From NCBI RefSeq assembly GCF_021018805.1, contig NW_026960612.1:682001-746000 (forward strand): 64,000 nt of DNA, written 5' to 3'. Both the position numbers and the translations under genes were made by a program. Positions within the stretch are counted from its first letter, which is position 1; each line of letters begins with the position of its first letter. Below, piece by piece: positions 1-14,322 of the stretch. The DNA is from Prinia subflava. Lineage: Eukaryota; Chordata; Aves; Passeriformes; Cisticolidae. The notes under the pieces were generated by a model. That model did not search any database. It was not told the origin of the DNA and saw only the letters and a program-made list of their open reading frames with translations.

Positions 1-1216
1 TATTTTTTGCAACACTAAGCATCCTGCATGTATCTATCTTCTAACAAGATGTAATAAAAGCCATTTACTCTTTTACCACTATAAAAGGACTGGTTAGTTT
101 TGCACCTCCTGTATGTCATCTCATGAAGAGAAAAACGATCCTAGCTTGCATTTTATGATAAAAACTGGTGTACTGCGACAGTCAAACAGCAGGGATATCA
201 GCACTTCTTGCGTCTGTCCCAAGATCTTGTATGATTCATTACAACAGTCAAAATTTAGATTAAAGCATTAGCTTCTATGAAGAAAACTGAGGCATTCTAG
301 CAAGGCTTTATCTGTTCATCTCAAACAGATTTGATGCACTGCCATCAATCACTCATTGCCATCAGCAGATTTGATCCCTTGCCATAAATCTGGGAGCTAT
401 TCCAGAAACTTCAGTCATTAGCAGGGTGGTGAGCAGAAGAAGCTGAAATTGAAGCTTGGGGCAGAATAATCTAGTTGGATAAGATTAATGACTGTTTAAA
501 ATCTGAAAGATGTGATCTATTACTCTCCCATTCAAAAAGCTGTCTGTATTCAGGTAAGATACAATCTGCAGCAGATGCTTTAATTCTGTCAATGACAACA
601 TGCTTATGTGCTATCTTGCTTCTAAAATTCTGAAAAGTCTGAGTAAAGCTGTGGCTTACCCAATTTTAATTCTAGCTCTAAAAACATTTTTGTGGATGTG
701 TGAAAATAAATCACAATTTTCCTTGACAATATCAGGTTCCCTAGCTGCTTGGGACAACAGGTGTCAAAGATAAATGGACTATGTGATGTCTCAACAGCAG
801 CTAACAATTTTTAATTTCAAATATGCTGTAATAGAAGGCGGTTATTCAGCATCATTCCCAAGGAAAATCCACACAACTGGAGAATTTCACACAATTTCTA
901 AATTCAGGTAGAGGAGATGCGTTTCACTGGTTATCATTCCTCAAGTTCAGAAAATACCCAAAAGCACCATCATTACAGTTGCACTTTTGTCTACATTTCT
1001 GAAAACTAATTTTATTTATAAAAAGTTGAGAATTTCAGTTCAAGACAGTAGTACATTTATAAGGGGGCTGGGGTTTCTTTTCTTGTTTTGGTTTTGTTTG
1101 GGTTTTTTTTTGTAAAGAGACTGCTGTAATTGAGTAATAAGCCCCATTTCCTGAGATTCTTAGGTAAGTAAACATTAGTAGTACTTCTGTAATAAAAGAT
1201 ATGAATGTAGAATTTA
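1..1216. other. AT-rich non-coding stretch
   Basis: No gene, exon or clear repeat is seen here. The only marked composition is a G/T-rich patch near 1063-1113. It is probably intron or intergenic sequence beyond the last recognised TBCK exon (inference). Confidence 0.5.
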
Positions 1217-1221
1217 ACTAG

Positions 1222-1760
1222 TGTTATAAATATTAGCCAATTCCCAATTAATAAAATAATTTTTTATTAATTAAAGAATTACAGAACAAAAATTTGGGCA
1301 AATCACCAATCGGAAGCACAGTGCCGATGCCTGGGATCGTCACTGGGTGAACCTCAGTTACGGCCTCTATCATACCGTAACTGCCCTCATTCACGAATTG
1401 GCCCTTTTCAGGGTCCCTGTTTTATACACTTTATTTGGTCAGCAGCAGAGGATTTCCCCACAGTTCTTTTGTCTTTGGGTTGGTTTCTTCATATTCGTCT
1501 CTGCCGTCTGGTCTGCTGAATGGGGTTTCCCCACGGAAAGATGACTGATTCCAATCTTGATTTATTCTTTATTCTGGTGTCAATGGTAGGCTTCCCGATT
1601 CCTGGCAGGGTATTGTCTTTCCCAAAATAGCAGCCTCTAGGTGTTGCCCGTCCTGAAACTAGTCGGTTTCGTGCCCGGTCAGCTTGTGTATTTTATTTCA
1701 CAAAACATATTCACATTTTATATACACCAAAAAACACGAATTAATATACAATTTTATTAC
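1222..1760 (-). repeat. Solo LTR, ERVL-like, with 5-bp duplication
   Basis: The block starts TGTTATAAAT and ends near TTATTACA, and is flanked by ACTAG on both sides (1217-1221 and 1761-1765). A matching short direct repeat around TG...CA ends is the mark of an integrated LTR. The left end matches the reverse complement of the 3' end of the solo LTR at 30161-30831, so this copy lies on the minus strand. No internal retroviral genes adjoin it, so it is a solo LTR left by recombination. The right edge is uncertain by one base because the last A may belong to the repeat. Confidence 0.65.
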
Positions 1761-1956
1761 ACTAGTAAAAAAAAATAAATCTGAACAACAATAATTAATA
1801 TCATGAGAAGCATTTGGCTGTGAGAGGGCATAATAGCCAACAAATATCTGGAACTGAAAACAGAGAACTGGGGGATGAAATAGGAGCACTGCAGTAAAGG
1901 TATGACAAAGCTGAAAGCAGAAATCAAGGCTAACAGTGTTAAACACTGAAACAGGT

Positions 1957-2609
1957 TGTTATAAATATTAGCCAATTCCCAATTAATAAAATATTTTGTA
2001 TTAATTAAAGAATCAACATACAGAAATTTTGGACAAGTCAGCAATCGGAAGTTCAGTGTCGAGTCCCGGGATCGGCACTGGGTGAACTTTTAACTACGGC
2101 CTCTATTGCACTGTAGTTCCCCCTGTTAACAAAATTCAGCCCTTTTTGGGGTCCCCTTATATACAGTTTATTTTGTCCGTGGCCCCCATAGTCTTTTGTT
2201 TTCTTTCTTTTCCTTATGGGTTTCTTCCTGCCATTCAGTCTGCTGAATGGGGCTTTCCGAGGGAAAGATGAATAATAATTTAGTTTCTCAAAAAGCCTGA
2301 ATAGGGAAATGGAATGGTGAGTAGAGGGGTGTCTTCCCCGATATCGCTGCTAGATCAATATCGTTCTTGATGGCTGGGCACTTCACAGTCCCATCGCCCA
2401 GAAGGGTCAGTCCACCCCTCTTTTCTGTTGTTGATGTCGGTGATTCTCTCGTTTCCAGCTCCACCTTGGATTTCCGGCAGCAGCTTTTGTTTGTCCTAAA
2501 GTGCATTCGCTACAAGCCCGGACTTGCTTGTTTCATTTATTCCCATAGACATATCTTAATATATACATATATATACCATAACACAAATTCTCCCATGTTA
2601 TTTATCACA
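1957..2609 (-). repeat. Second solo LTR of the same family
   Basis: It begins with the same TGTTATAAATATTAGCC end as the copy at 1222 and stays alignable through the CTGCTGAATGGGG segment, then continues into a different, longer distal part. The right end lies near TTTATCACA. Flanks CAGGT (1952-1956) and AAGGT (2609-2613) could be a 5-bp target duplication with one change. The two copies are independent insertions about 200 bp apart, not a provirus, because the sequence between them is short and non-viral. Confidence 0.55.
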
Positions 2610-2680
2610 AGGTCAAAATATTTTTCCTAGAAACAAGCTCTGTAATTCTAAAAAAAATCCATTTCAGAGAACTGGAAAAT

Positions 2681-2860
2681 AGGCTTGCACACTGGAACAG
2701 GCTTCCCAGGGGAGTGGACACAGCACCAAAGTTGATAGAGTTCAAAAATCATTTGTACAGCGCTCTCAGGCACATGGTGTGACTCCTGGGGTATCCTGTG
2801 CAGGGCCAGGAGATGGACTCAATGATCCTTGTGATCCCTTCTGTGTCCATGTTTGTAAAA
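2681..2860 (+). mobile_element. CR1 LINE 3' end fragment
   Basis: The stretch has the usual wording of a CR1 3' end: a GAACAGGCTTCCCAGGGGAG segment, a CTCAGGCACATGGTG segment, then GGAGATGGACTCAATGATCC and a short tail about CTTCTGTGTCC. CR1 is the dominant LINE of birds. The fragment is 5'-truncated, as most CR1 copies are, and codes for nothing. Confidence 0.7.
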
Positions 2861-5220
2861 AACATAACCAGGTCTCACACATCAAGGTGTAAGTAAAAAA
2901 TGTAGGAGCCTGTTGTTCTGTAATTTTGGAATGCTTGGTTTCTCATTTCTCCAAGCAGCATTTCAGGAGGACAGTGGGCATGGCTGAAAATGAAACTCCA
3001 CAGAACAAGAGAGAATTTTTAATGGTTTGTGGGGGAAGCCATCAAAAGCCTAAAACAAATCTACAGGCTATCAATTAAAAGCCTAAAACAAATTTACAGT
3101 CTGTCGATTAATCTGCTTCTCAATAATGCAAAATAAAAACTAATAACAAGGCAATTGTGGTTTCCACAAGTAACAATAAAAAAGCCACACAACCACAAAA
3201 TGCCCTCCATCAATGTGCAAACCTTAGGCACATGCATGCATATAAAATGGGAACAGTCAACATCTAGCAACCACAAGGGAGACAAGACTATGGGTGGTGA
3301 AAGAATTTAGTCAAAGAATTTACTCACATTTTTTTCAAAAAAAAAAAATTACTTTCAGGATAGAGTTTAAGACTATATTAAACTGGTATAAATATTTACA
3401 GAATATTTATTAGTCACATTGCTGGAACTGGCTTCACACTGAGTAACCTTCAAGCCCTTCTTCATCATGTGTTTGCAATTTTAGTTTAAGAAAAATCACT
3501 TCCCGTCAGTAACTAAAATGCAATGCAATCTTGTGCACCCTCGATGGAGAAGATCTTTTCTCCTCTTTTTGGCTAATAAGTAAGGGTCTGCTGCTCTACT
3601 TCAATCCCAATTTCTTCCCATGCCCTTTCAAATATATGACAAATGAGTCAGTCTCTGCTGAAAAGTCCATTTTTTGTTATCTCCCCAAGATTTTGCATTC
3701 ACACAGCATTAATCCTGCCTGTACTCTTCCTGCTCCCAAGTCACTGCATTACAAGCCAGAAAACATTAGAGCTTCCACATTATTAGAAACATACCATTGG
3801 TATATCAGAAGCATAAATATATCAAGTCAGAGCCTAGATTCTTGAACAGGACTATGAACAAATGAACAGAGACTACCTCAGCAGAATGCCAGAGTACTTG
3901 ACACGAGCAAACAACTTAGAAGAACATTATTCTGAGAGCAGGGTCTGCATAAACCTCCAGGTGTGAGCAACACATGAAAGTAACATTTAGAAGGGATGAA
4001 GAGGGCATGCTCACTCATGGAGATGTATATGTAACATCTTGGTGCTCTCCAAGATCCTAACCCTAGGGTATTTTGTAGTTTAAAAATTATGTGCCTTCTG
4101 TTTTTATTAAGACAAATTATTTCATTGGAAAACCTGTAATGAAAATGTGCTGAATAACATGGTGCCATTAAATATGAAGAGTGAAAAAATTTAAGCCTGA
4201 CTTAAAACATAATAAAAATACAAAAAAAAATAAAGTTAGAATTTCAAAACTTAGTGCATCTTCAAACTGCTTTTGAAAAATTGTAGAGTGCCTGTATTTC
4301 AAAAAGTCAAAGCTTGAATCCAAGTATCTTAGGAACCAAAGTCACAATTTCATTTTCAAATATTATGCTTAGGAGTTCTGGCTCAAATTAGCTCAAGTGC
4401 TTCACAGTCAAGCAGCAATCAAGCCTTACAGGAAGCAACTCTATAGCAGCAGCAAATTGCTCATCATCAAAAGGCTTTCTCTGATATTTCTAAATATGCA
4501 AATAACACAGCAATTGATAAAAGCAGCAGTAGAGAAGGGAAAGAAAAGTGATTTAAGAGTAGTGTCTTGGTTTTACCATGGCCCCATCCTAACATTAACC
4601 CTACTCAAATGTTTTGCTCCTTTTCTGAACAAAGCTTACTGCTTATTCTAAGATGTTTTTCACTTTGCTTTTTTTAAGCAAAACTGTAACTTATTACCAA
4701 GCTGCTGTCTGCCTCTATCCACAGCCGCAACTGAAAACGACAGATCAGCCTGACATAGCTGCTTTTTAAGCTATGTAAGTTTAAGGTTTATTAGTATCAA
4801 TACAGGAGACAAATAGATTGCACTTGAAACAGATGTTGAAAAAAGCATCAGTTTAAATGCAATACACCTGTGACAAAAGCACATAGAGTTTTTTATTTTT
4901 ACAGCAAAACCGGGTGTGCATATGTTGTTCACAGGAAGTGAAGGAAACTAATGGAGAAAAACATAAGATGAATGGTTCTTTCCTAATGAAAATCTACACA
5001 GACCAAGTCTTTGTGTGCAGTTAATCAATTCCAGAGCCTTTTCTTTGGGTAACAGGATACCAGTTAAGAAACTCAGCCAAAATAAACTTCTTCTGCATTT
5101 TGGGAGTAGACCAGCATTATGAGCTTGGTTTGACATCTCCATCACAAATACTTTATTACTACCCTGCTGTTGCAGCATGCTTTTTAGGTCATATTTATCC
5201 ATATTTTCATTTTATAGTTT
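2861..5220. other. Non-coding stretch, nothing recognised
   Basis: AT-rich sequence with no exon, RNA gene or repeat that I can name. Short open frames here are of chance size and lack splice context. Confidence 0.45.
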
Positions 5221-5632
5221 AACCTAGCACCCCCCTGTATTTTTCCCAGTTTTTGGTCCAACCCAGGTGTTGCAATCCTTCTCTGGCCCAATACATTAGC
5301 ATATACCTATGTTGCTTCCCCTAATTACCATCTCGTGCTTTGCCCTCATTGGGTGATCACCCTGACCCCAACCCCTTCCACTTTTTGTGTGCATAAAAGC
5401 CCTCTCCATGTGGGCAAGTCATTTTGGATCCACCATGCGTTGAATAAACCACCTCTGTTCAACCCCCCAAGACCCGTGCTGCTGTTCCATCTGTCCCTGC
5501 GCTGAAAGCATCGATAACCAGGACCCGCAGAGCTCGTGGGGGTATGTCGCACCCCATTCAGTGCCGCTTCACCTAAAGCACCCCTGGGGTACGGAGGTAC
5601 CCCGGGAGATCGCTTTACCCTGCCAGGCAACA
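5221..5632 (+). repeat. LTR-like block with TATA and poly(A) signals
   Basis: The block is more GC-rich than its surroundings and has a TATA-like GCATAAAAGCCC at about 5391 and GTTGAATAAACC at about 5440 some 50 bp later, the spacing of an LTR U3/R region. A U5-like GC-rich tail follows to about 5630. I could not find a target duplication, so the edges are approximate. It is likely a solo LTR of another family. Confidence 0.45.
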
Positions 5633-6719
5633 CCAGCTTTCACCACACAGCCACATAAATAGGCCAGAAAATCTTTGTGCTGTGATTGCTCTGGTACTTA
5701 ATAGGTCAGCCAGTTCAACCTCCTGATTCCTGCTCTTAGAAGAAATAGAGGTGAAAGGCCATAAACTCTTTTCCTGATGACATATAAAAAGACACACCGA
5801 GTGTGTCTAGGAAGAGAAGTGACATTTCTATCTAACATCTCTGTATCTATTACTGTAAGAAGGTTATTATAAATGAAAAGGTCAATGCAGAACTATTCTT
5901 TTTACATTATTTATTTCATACATTGCAGGATAGTTGCGTGACTTCATTTTTTTTGTGGACAGCAGTAGAGATAAGCAGCAGTAAACACTATGAATTATTC
6001 CCCTGACATTAGACTGCTTAAAGGGAAAACACGGATTCTTTTCCTACTTGTGATTGTAAAAATTCCTCTGACTCAGCAGTTCACTAGAAAGGTTTACTAA
6101 AGAATGCCTTCCAGTATGGAAATGTGATGGTGTCAGGACTGACATGAGCAGGGAAGACACCGAATGCCAAGTGACTGCACACAGTGTAAAGCTTTACTGT
6201 CAGTCAATCACCAAATGCCACATGCTATGTCTTATTGAGAAAGAAGACAGAAATAAATTGCATAAAGACAGTAGCTAAGCTCCAACAAGAAAGCATTTTT
6301 TAAACATTTTTATGAGGTGTGCCAGTGCTTTTGAACAGCAGACATTTCTACAAACTAACAAAATGTTAAAGACATCTGGAGCAGTCCTAACACAGGGTAG
6401 GACACTGGCCAAAGACAGAAGCACAGGAATTCCCAATATATAATGGAAATAGTCAGAGGGAGGCTACTATGTGAAAACTGAGAAACACACAAGGGGAAAT
6501 AAAGCAGCTCAGCAGAAAAATGAACATTACTTCATAGGTAGATAACAACCAGAAGAAGCATAAAAGGACAGGTTTACAAAATTGCAGGGATCAGCTCAGA
6601 GGAGAAACTTGTCAGAAAGCCATGGAGATGAGGAACTTGTGGTGCCACCAAGAAAACATCTGTCAGGGGTTAGCACTGCCTAGATGTTAATGCACTCATG
6701 AATATATGTTTTTTCTCTA
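5633..6719. other. Non-coding stretch, nothing recognised
   Basis: AT-rich sequence without exons or nameable repeats. Confidence 0.4.
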
Positions 6720-6724
6720 ACAAC

Positions 6725-8005
6725 TACTGTGGGATGTGATCAGGAACAGAGCAGAGCAGACTTAAACCTTAAAAACAGAAAAAACAAAACTTTATTACAT
6801 TACATAAGAACAGAGATAGAAAACTCTAAACACACACAGAGACAGAAATAAAAAACTTCTCAGAACATTTCTTCTCCTCCCCCAGTTTCTACCCTTTACA
6901 CATTACTCTGTATAGACCAAACCTTTGGGTTTTAAATCAAACAATCACCCCTCAAAAAAAAAACCAATCTTCAATTCAGCAAGGCAGAGAGGAGTCTCTC
7001 CTGCACCAGAGACTGCTCCTCAGGAAACGCAGGTCTACTCTTTGTGTTTCCATGTCACCCGTGGCACTGCCCAGAGAAGTCTGCCAGGAGACACTTTCTC
7101 TTTCCTATGTCCAGTGCTCTCACCACTGTACATAGGCTGAAACTGCATACAGGGCTCTTTTAAGGATGCTTTCATGCCGAGCTCTCTCTATCTTTTCCCT
7201 GGGGCCGAGGGCTTTTTTTTCTCTGCGGGCAGAGGGTGCCACTACACCCTCTCCCTTCTCTTCTCTGTTCACTGCAGCAAGTCGAGCTAGGCTACATCCA
7301 CCCCAAGATGCAGTTTATGTTCAAAAGAGACTTGCGTTCAGTCTATGGCTAACATTATGCAAGAAAAGTGTAGCTCAGAAGCCACTCTTCTTCAATTCCC
7401 TGCCCATCGGGTTCTTTCTAATGGTGCTTTATCATCTCGATCCCAGGCTGTTTTTCTCTTTTCTGAAACCACTAGCCATGAGAATCAATGTCTAGGAAAA
7501 AAGTTTCTTTCTGCCTCAGAAAGAGTTAACAGTTTCTGGTTCCTAGCAGGGGGCTGCAGGCTCAGGCACTCCCAGGCTCGGCAACTCCCACGCAGCTGGG
7601 CACTTTCTCCAAGAGAGGGGGGGAGGAAAGAAAGCACCTCCACAGTTTTCCACCCCTCCAGCCTAGATGGGGCCAGCTCAACTCAAAGCTTGTCTCTTCT
7701 CTTCTTCCCCCGGGGCCCCAGCTTACTTTAGTCTGCAGTGTGGTTCTCTTCAGACCGGCCACGTGGCCCCCTCCCCCACCCAGCCTAGGAACTGAGCAGG
7801 GGAGAGGAGATATTTCTCTGCTGAAACTGGAACCCAAAAGAGCCCGAACCCCCCTAGAGTCCTGCTTTTAACCCCTTGTGTCCTCAGAGGTGTGTCCAAA
7901 CCTCTGAGTAGCTAATCTAAGTGCCAGCACAAAACCTGATCACTGATTGGCCTGCCCACATCCCCCTAGAAAAATTCACCTCCCCCCCCACCACGACAAC
8001 ATCCA
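6725..8005 (-). repeat. Possible long solo LTR, minus strand
   Basis: The flanks ACAAC at 6720-6724 and 8006-8010 match. Inside, the plus strand has ACAAAACTTTATTACATTAC near 6786, the reverse complement of an AATAAA signal. The block is C-rich and unlike its neighbours. On the minus strand it would begin TGGATGTTGTCG and end CCACAGTA, so the terminal CA would have mutated. The size, about 1.28 kb, is large for a bird LTR, and the edges rest mainly on the 5-bp match. Confidence 0.4.
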
Positions 8006-8010
8006 ACAAC

Positions 8011-11000
8011 AGTCAATTTTTGAAGGAATAACTCTTTCTATGTTCTTTTTGTTATAATATTTGCTAAATATCTGTTAAGTCAGTTTTAGAATCTGAAACA
8101 GTAGTGAAATTCATCTTCTTTATCCTAAATCTGTGCTTCACAGAAATAATATGCAAATACTGAAATTCAGCATGCAAAAATAGAGATCACGCTGTTATAG
8201 GTTTCCATCTGGGTGGTAACTATGAGCTACTTCATGTATTCCCCAGGTGTAATGGGTATAAACCTGTAAAAAACTCTACAGTCAGAAACTCTGACCAGGC
8301 CAAATGCTTATAAAACTGATGACTCTTTTAAGAGCCATAGGTAGAAGACCTTTGCATTAGCTCTCCTGTTAGCCTTCAGGATATTCCTAAGGAAATAACA
8401 TGAAGCAACTCAGATTTTCTGCTTTTAAAATAAGATGAAAATTCAGGTAATCCTGAAAAGGAGTACTTGTTGCCATGAGAAAAGGATGAAAGCCTCTAAC
8501 TTGACCTGTTAATTCCCATACCAGTGATGGAAAAACTCAGGGTAAAGATAAATACAAATAGAGTATCTAGATCTGCCTAGTGAGTATCCTGAACCATGTA
8601 ACACTCAAACTGCTAGAGTAAGTAACATCTTACTCGGGATTTAAATGTTATTTCCCACAAATACAGCAACTATAAACAGGAAGGATAACCATCTTGCTTA
8701 TGTACCCGTACTTAAAACTCTTTTCATTTCTAAAAAAATGCTCTAGCCATTTGGCACTGCAGTAGATAACTTACTGAGATCCGAAACTTCCAGTGTTTAT
8801 CACTAGTCAAGTCTATGTTAGTATTTCACATAGCAAAACTATTAGCTTTAAGTAACTAACAGCAGTCCAACCTTGTCAGTGTACATTTTCTAAGTCATTT
8901 AAAGCTTGCAGCATAATTAACCTACACATAAGCCATAGGAAAAAGTTCCCTTATTCTGTGAAACAGTTAACACCCTCATTCGAATTTACACATGAAAGTA
9001 TTAAAGTACATTTGAGACATAAAAGTTTGTCATTTCAGGGTTGCATTCCCAGCAGAAAAGTTTGTGGTTTATCAGCTTACACAATTGCTTACATGATTTG
9101 TCTCCTTAGAATGGTGCCACGCTTTTTTTTTATCATGAAGGCTGAAGAAATAGCAAGAGACTGTCTAGCTCCTTGCCTTGCTCTAAAGCCAAATGCAATG
9201 TGTCCAGCCTATCCCCTCTATTCCCTACAGATGCTTATCTAGACTTCCTAAATTTTTGAAGTGACAGAGGTGTCACCTGACACACCCCGCTGGTTACTCG
9301 GACTATTTATCAGCATTTTCAGAATGCAGGCAACATTGTTCACATACAATGTGAGTTTTTCCCAGTTGGGATACCTGCCCTTCCTGAACAAGTTTTGCCC
9401 TTCAATATTAACAATGCAGTCCTGAAATTTATTCCAAGCTTGCAGTACTAACAAAGTCTTACCTTTAGGTACAAACCCTGCTCTATTTGTCCATGTTTAG
9501 TTTCGGTCTTCCTGTTGATTTCTACTAAACTCCAGTATACTCTTAGGACATTAAGAATGAAGAAATTTAAACAGAGAGAATCAAATGCCTCATGCAGCTT
9601 TATAAAGGCAAGAGTTTAAGTGAAATATTATGTGAAAGTAAATCAAAGGGAATTGACAGCTATCCCAAAGTGTAAGAGCACTGAGAGTTCACTTGACCTC
9701 ATTTCAAAGTCCTTATTTTGACAGAAAGATTTTTCTAGCTTACAGCCTACACTGCCATTCCAATCTGTATTTAAGTAATGTGTATCTCTATTACATGTGC
9801 TAGATATACACTCTCTAAATATATCTACAGTCATATAGAAAAGTGGTGATAATGTACATTTCAATCAAGATTTTTTAATGCCGCATTATTTGTGCAGCCC
9901 ATTTAGAAATTCTCCCCAAGTAACAGTTAGAGAACTAAAGATTATTGAGGAGAACATTTATACCTGTACAGGCAAACAAATATATTCAGCATAACAAAAT
10001 TTTAAACAGATAACCTATGAGGCACCTTGCTCTGTCAGCAACGTTCTCTGCAATTGTAAAAGGAAAAAAGTCTAGTGCACAGTATTGCTTTCTAAGCATT
10101 AGCCTAATCCTGAATCAGTTGCTATGCTTGTAGTTTTAATGGGAAAAAAAGGAAATATTTTCCCAAGACAGCTTTTTAATGAGGAAAAAATTCACCACAT
10201 CTAGCAACAAAGCTCAGATAAGAGCAGCCTGAATTTTGTCAGTTCATTCCTAGAAATCCTAGAAATGCTAGTATGTTTGACAGTCTACCTTCTTGTACTT
10301 TCTTTTTATTCCAGTATAAAGGTGTACAAAATCCTACATAACTAACGGATTATCCTATTTTCTGAAGTGCCTTTTTACTATGGAGAGCAATATCAGGGTT
10401 CTTTCAAGAAACAGTGGGCATAAGCTGTGTGTCACTGTTTTTAAGACATGGACTAGGAGAGTTCTACTGAGGAACTCGCTTTTCACCCTTTTTATGAAGC
10501 ACCATCTCTTGTGGCAGAGAGCCTTTTGCTAAAGGATTTATATTTGATTTTCTTCTGTCAGTGACAACTACAGACTACAATAAAGGATTTCAGTATTTTT
10601 TTCTTTAGTGTGTTGCCTACTCCAGCATTTCTCTTTAGTCTCAAGAGGGTAGAATCTATAATCTAGAACTGTTTTCTTTGTGTCACAATGAGTGGAAAAG
10701 GTGAATAATTAAAGAATTCACAACTTCAGGTAAAACAACATCAATCTTACAGTCTGACACTACCAGACAGCCTTGATCAGCAGGTCTGCCCTAACAAATC
10801 TCTCTGTTTCTGTCCCAAAGCCAATAATCTTGAGGAATTGCATCATGAAATACACCTACATCTCCAAAAAGCCATCTAACATAGCAAAGATGAGCACCAT
10901 GCCCAGAAAAAGATGCTTCCATAAATATCAACCTGACCTACATATTTCAAGAAAAGAAAACTAGGAAAAGTGACTTGCTTTTAAATTCTGATGTCTTTTG

Positions 11001-13981
11001 ATATTTCCAATCAATATTTTTGTCATAGGTACAACACCATTTTCATGTGTTTCATGTGAAAGAGACCAAAGTGCTGTTTTTCTTCAGCTATACTGTAACT
11101 TGAAAAAGGTAGTCAGCTTCAGTAGCTCCACAGCAAAATACGTTCCAGAACCATCTTCCATGGTTCACATGGTTACAACAGAGTGATGTGCCAAAATTTT
11201 GTAGCTAAAGCTAAAAAAGTTTCCTTTTAGAAGAGCTGTTATGGCTTCTGTTCCTCAGAGCCTTAATCTAAGCGATAAGATATTTTCAAAAGTACAGGAA
11301 AAAAGTCAAACCCTAATCAAAACACTGTATGATCTTTTTTTTTTCCCTACTGCTCACTGCAATATGAAAAACCACTGCATCTCTGTAAGTCCCTTCAAAG
11401 GTGGTGTTTCAATCTCTGAGGTTACGTTTTCCTTGGAAGAGTGGTGAAACAAATGGGAACAGGCACTAAACACCCACAATCTCAGTGTGGATTTGGTGGC
11501 CAACTGTCATTTTTTCCTCTTATCAGATCTATATTAACTAAATGCTGAACCACCAGAAATTCCAGTACAATAAAAGTGTATGGATCACAGATGTGGGCAG
11601 ACAAAGGATTTTTAGGAAGTAAAACAGTAGAAAGTAAAATGGTAGCTACCTAGGGTCAGAAACATATCTGAAGTAGAGCCTTCTGATATGTGTCTAATTT
11701 TGCTGCTGTTAACAGAAATGCATCATTCAAAACTGCTCCATACAATGTTAGTAGAGAATTTCCACTATTTTTTAACCTTCCATTTAAAAGCTGGATGCAA
11801 TCCTTCTAAGCATTCATATGGCTTCCACCATCACGAGATTCAGCATTTTGGCACATCACTAGAATGGCAATGGATATAATAATTTCTCCTGCATTAGAGA
11901 AAATCTGTTCCCTGGAGAATCATTTTTTTCTGTGGTTTGACGATAGCCAGATCTTGTATCTTAAAGCTACATGCCTGTGTCTCACAAAGTTTTCCACTTC
12001 AACCATTTTACTGTAGCTCCTCATTGCACTGGATTGCACTTATTCTCATCATAGTAGTGTCACCCTTACCATTTTTATTTTCCTGACACATTCTGCTACA
12101 TGTCAGACTTACAGGAAAAACAAAGGTAATGTGTAATGTCTTTGCTCTCTCTGCATCACCTGAATAAGACAAAATTTACTAAGTTTCAAAACAACAGGTA
12201 AAAAAATTAGCAACAATTCCAGGGTTGGTTTTGTTTGTCTGTCTCAAATATTCCTAAATATTCTCTGATATTTATATTGTTTGAATAAAGTTTGTACTTA
12301 ACAGAGCTCCTTAAACACAAGGAAAAATATGAAAAGAAAAATATGAAAGAAAAAATGAAAGAGAATTTAAACTAAAAAACCCCAGCACTTTGGGGTAGTA
12401 ACTTCCTAAACAATCTAATTCTATTTAAGTTTTAGCAGTTGCTTATATGCCCCCTTCATACAGCTCCATGAAGAATGAACTAGGACATTTGTTGCAAAAG
12501 AATTTTCAAGTATTCTTAATTAGCCAATTATTTTGTCAATATCTTCAAATAAATTTCCTAATCTGCTAGGACATTGTTTGAACACCATAAAAATAAATTA
12601 AAATATCCAACACAGCTTCCAAAAATAGCAAGTATTGACCAACGGTATTGGCTTTATAGATAAAATAGGGCCAAAGCTTTGAGACAAGTATTGGAAAGGG
12701 TTTTCAGAATCAAGTAATCAGTGATGACACAATGCCCCTTCGTTTTCCTCACATCACTATTATTTTAAAACAATAATTCCAATTGTGTTATATACAGTGC
12801 ACTGGAAATTAGGCAGTGGGGTTTTTTTTTCTGTAGAAACAAGAAATCTTAAAAGTGTTCTACAAAGTTTCAAGATTGCAGTAAAATACCTCTATCAGTC
12901 TGGAAATGAAGTTGCTTTCACTGGCAGCCTGAAATAAGCCATTCCAGTGGACACAAAGCTTAAAAATCACAGGAGTTTCAGACTGTTGAGCAACAATTGA
13001 TTTTAGTTTAAAATTATCGCAGATGTTTTGAACAACATAATCTCTTCCTGGGAGTGATGTATTTTCAGGGGAAGGTTATTTGTAAATTACTTTCAGAAAA
13101 TTCTCAGCCTTGGCACACAATATCGCAACCAAAATAAGAGATGTCTTGTTTGGAAGACGCAGGTGACAAAATGCATAATGAGTTAATAACTTTTAAACAG
13201 AAATAAGACTCAGGTCACAAAGCAAAGGCACAAGGCTATGAGAATTATATAATGGAAAAGTTACTGATTAAGCTAGACCAACAACATTTAACTTTTAAGA
13301 CACACTAGGACTATCTTTCATCCTTATTCTTTATCCCTTAGAAGTTTTACTAGCAGTATTTTATGGTAAGCTTCAGATTTATCTCAAAATATTCAATTGT
13401 GCCATTGTTGACATCCTAAATATCACAGACATCACCAATTTAAGTGGAAAAATCTTTTCAGAAACCTATATTTCCTTCTGGAGTATCAACAAAGTTGTCC
13501 TCAATTAAAACCAGCAGAATGAATGTTCATTATACCACTACAGACTTCAGTGATTTAATTTTATTATATGAACACATATGTCTTACAAGAACTAATGTGT
13601 TCTTATACATGACCTCAGCATAAAGTACTTCCACTGTCAGTAAATCAGCTGATTTAAGATAAATTGTAATCTATAATTTAGCACCCTTCAAGAAAAAGAA
13701 AAAATATGGAGAAATTACCTTAGGCAAGAAAATAAGTTAAATATTAATGGATTTGTACTTAACTAGGACATACAGCTAACACATGGGGGAGGAGAGAATG
13801 GGGAGATAATCAATCTTTTAGTTTAGGACTCACATTTCAGCCATCTGTAGATATCCCATTAAATTAACCATAAGCATTTGAAATTACTAAATATATAGAT
13901 TGAAAATTAAAATTCTACACTATAAGGCCTAATTAGAGTCCTTATAAACTGAAAAATACAGTAGCAAATGCATAGTACATA
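8011..13981. other. Long non-coding AT-rich stretch
   Basis: Six kilobases with no coding block longer than chance, no TBCK exon that I can recognise and no clear repeat. It is probably intron (inference from its position in the gene order). Confidence 0.45.
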
Positions 13982-13987
13982 CTAAAC

Positions 13988-14322
13988 TCTTGCTATGGTT
14001 TTCGGACGGCACAGAAATAACAACATGACTCTCCATGATGGTAAAGATGAGAGCAAACTTTATTCTTCTAAATTCTACTTTTATAGAGTAGTTCGGTACA
14101 AAGCACATGATTGGTTATTCAGCGTCTACACCCTTTTGGAAACATTTCTTTCCAGTAAACATGTTGGAAAAACACCACCTGCAGATAGTTTCTCACTTCC
14201 CAAGGTTTGTTTGAATTCCTCTTTAAGATTTCTCAGGCTAACATGAGAAAGTTGTTCGCCTGCCTTTCACACAGACAGTAGCAGAGCCTGAAGCCTAAAT
14301 TCAGACCAATGTCAGGCCCACA
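13988..14322 (-). repeat. P1 3' LTR
   Basis: On the minus strand it begins TGTGGGCCTGAC and carries a TATA-like CTATAAAAG and a GAATAAAG poly(A) signal (plus-strand TTTATT at 14059-14064). Its last bases read AGA where the 5' copy reads ACA, the only difference I see between the two. An 83-residue open frame across it is repeated in the other LTR and is not a gene. Confidence 0.85.

Noticed and set aside
1222..2609. The two related LTRs at 1222 and 1957 as a short provirus
   Set aside because: Each has its own candidate target duplication and only about 200 bp of non-viral sequence lies between them.
10773..10964. Possible exon on the plus strand
   Set aside because: Short frame without splice context or recognisable motif.
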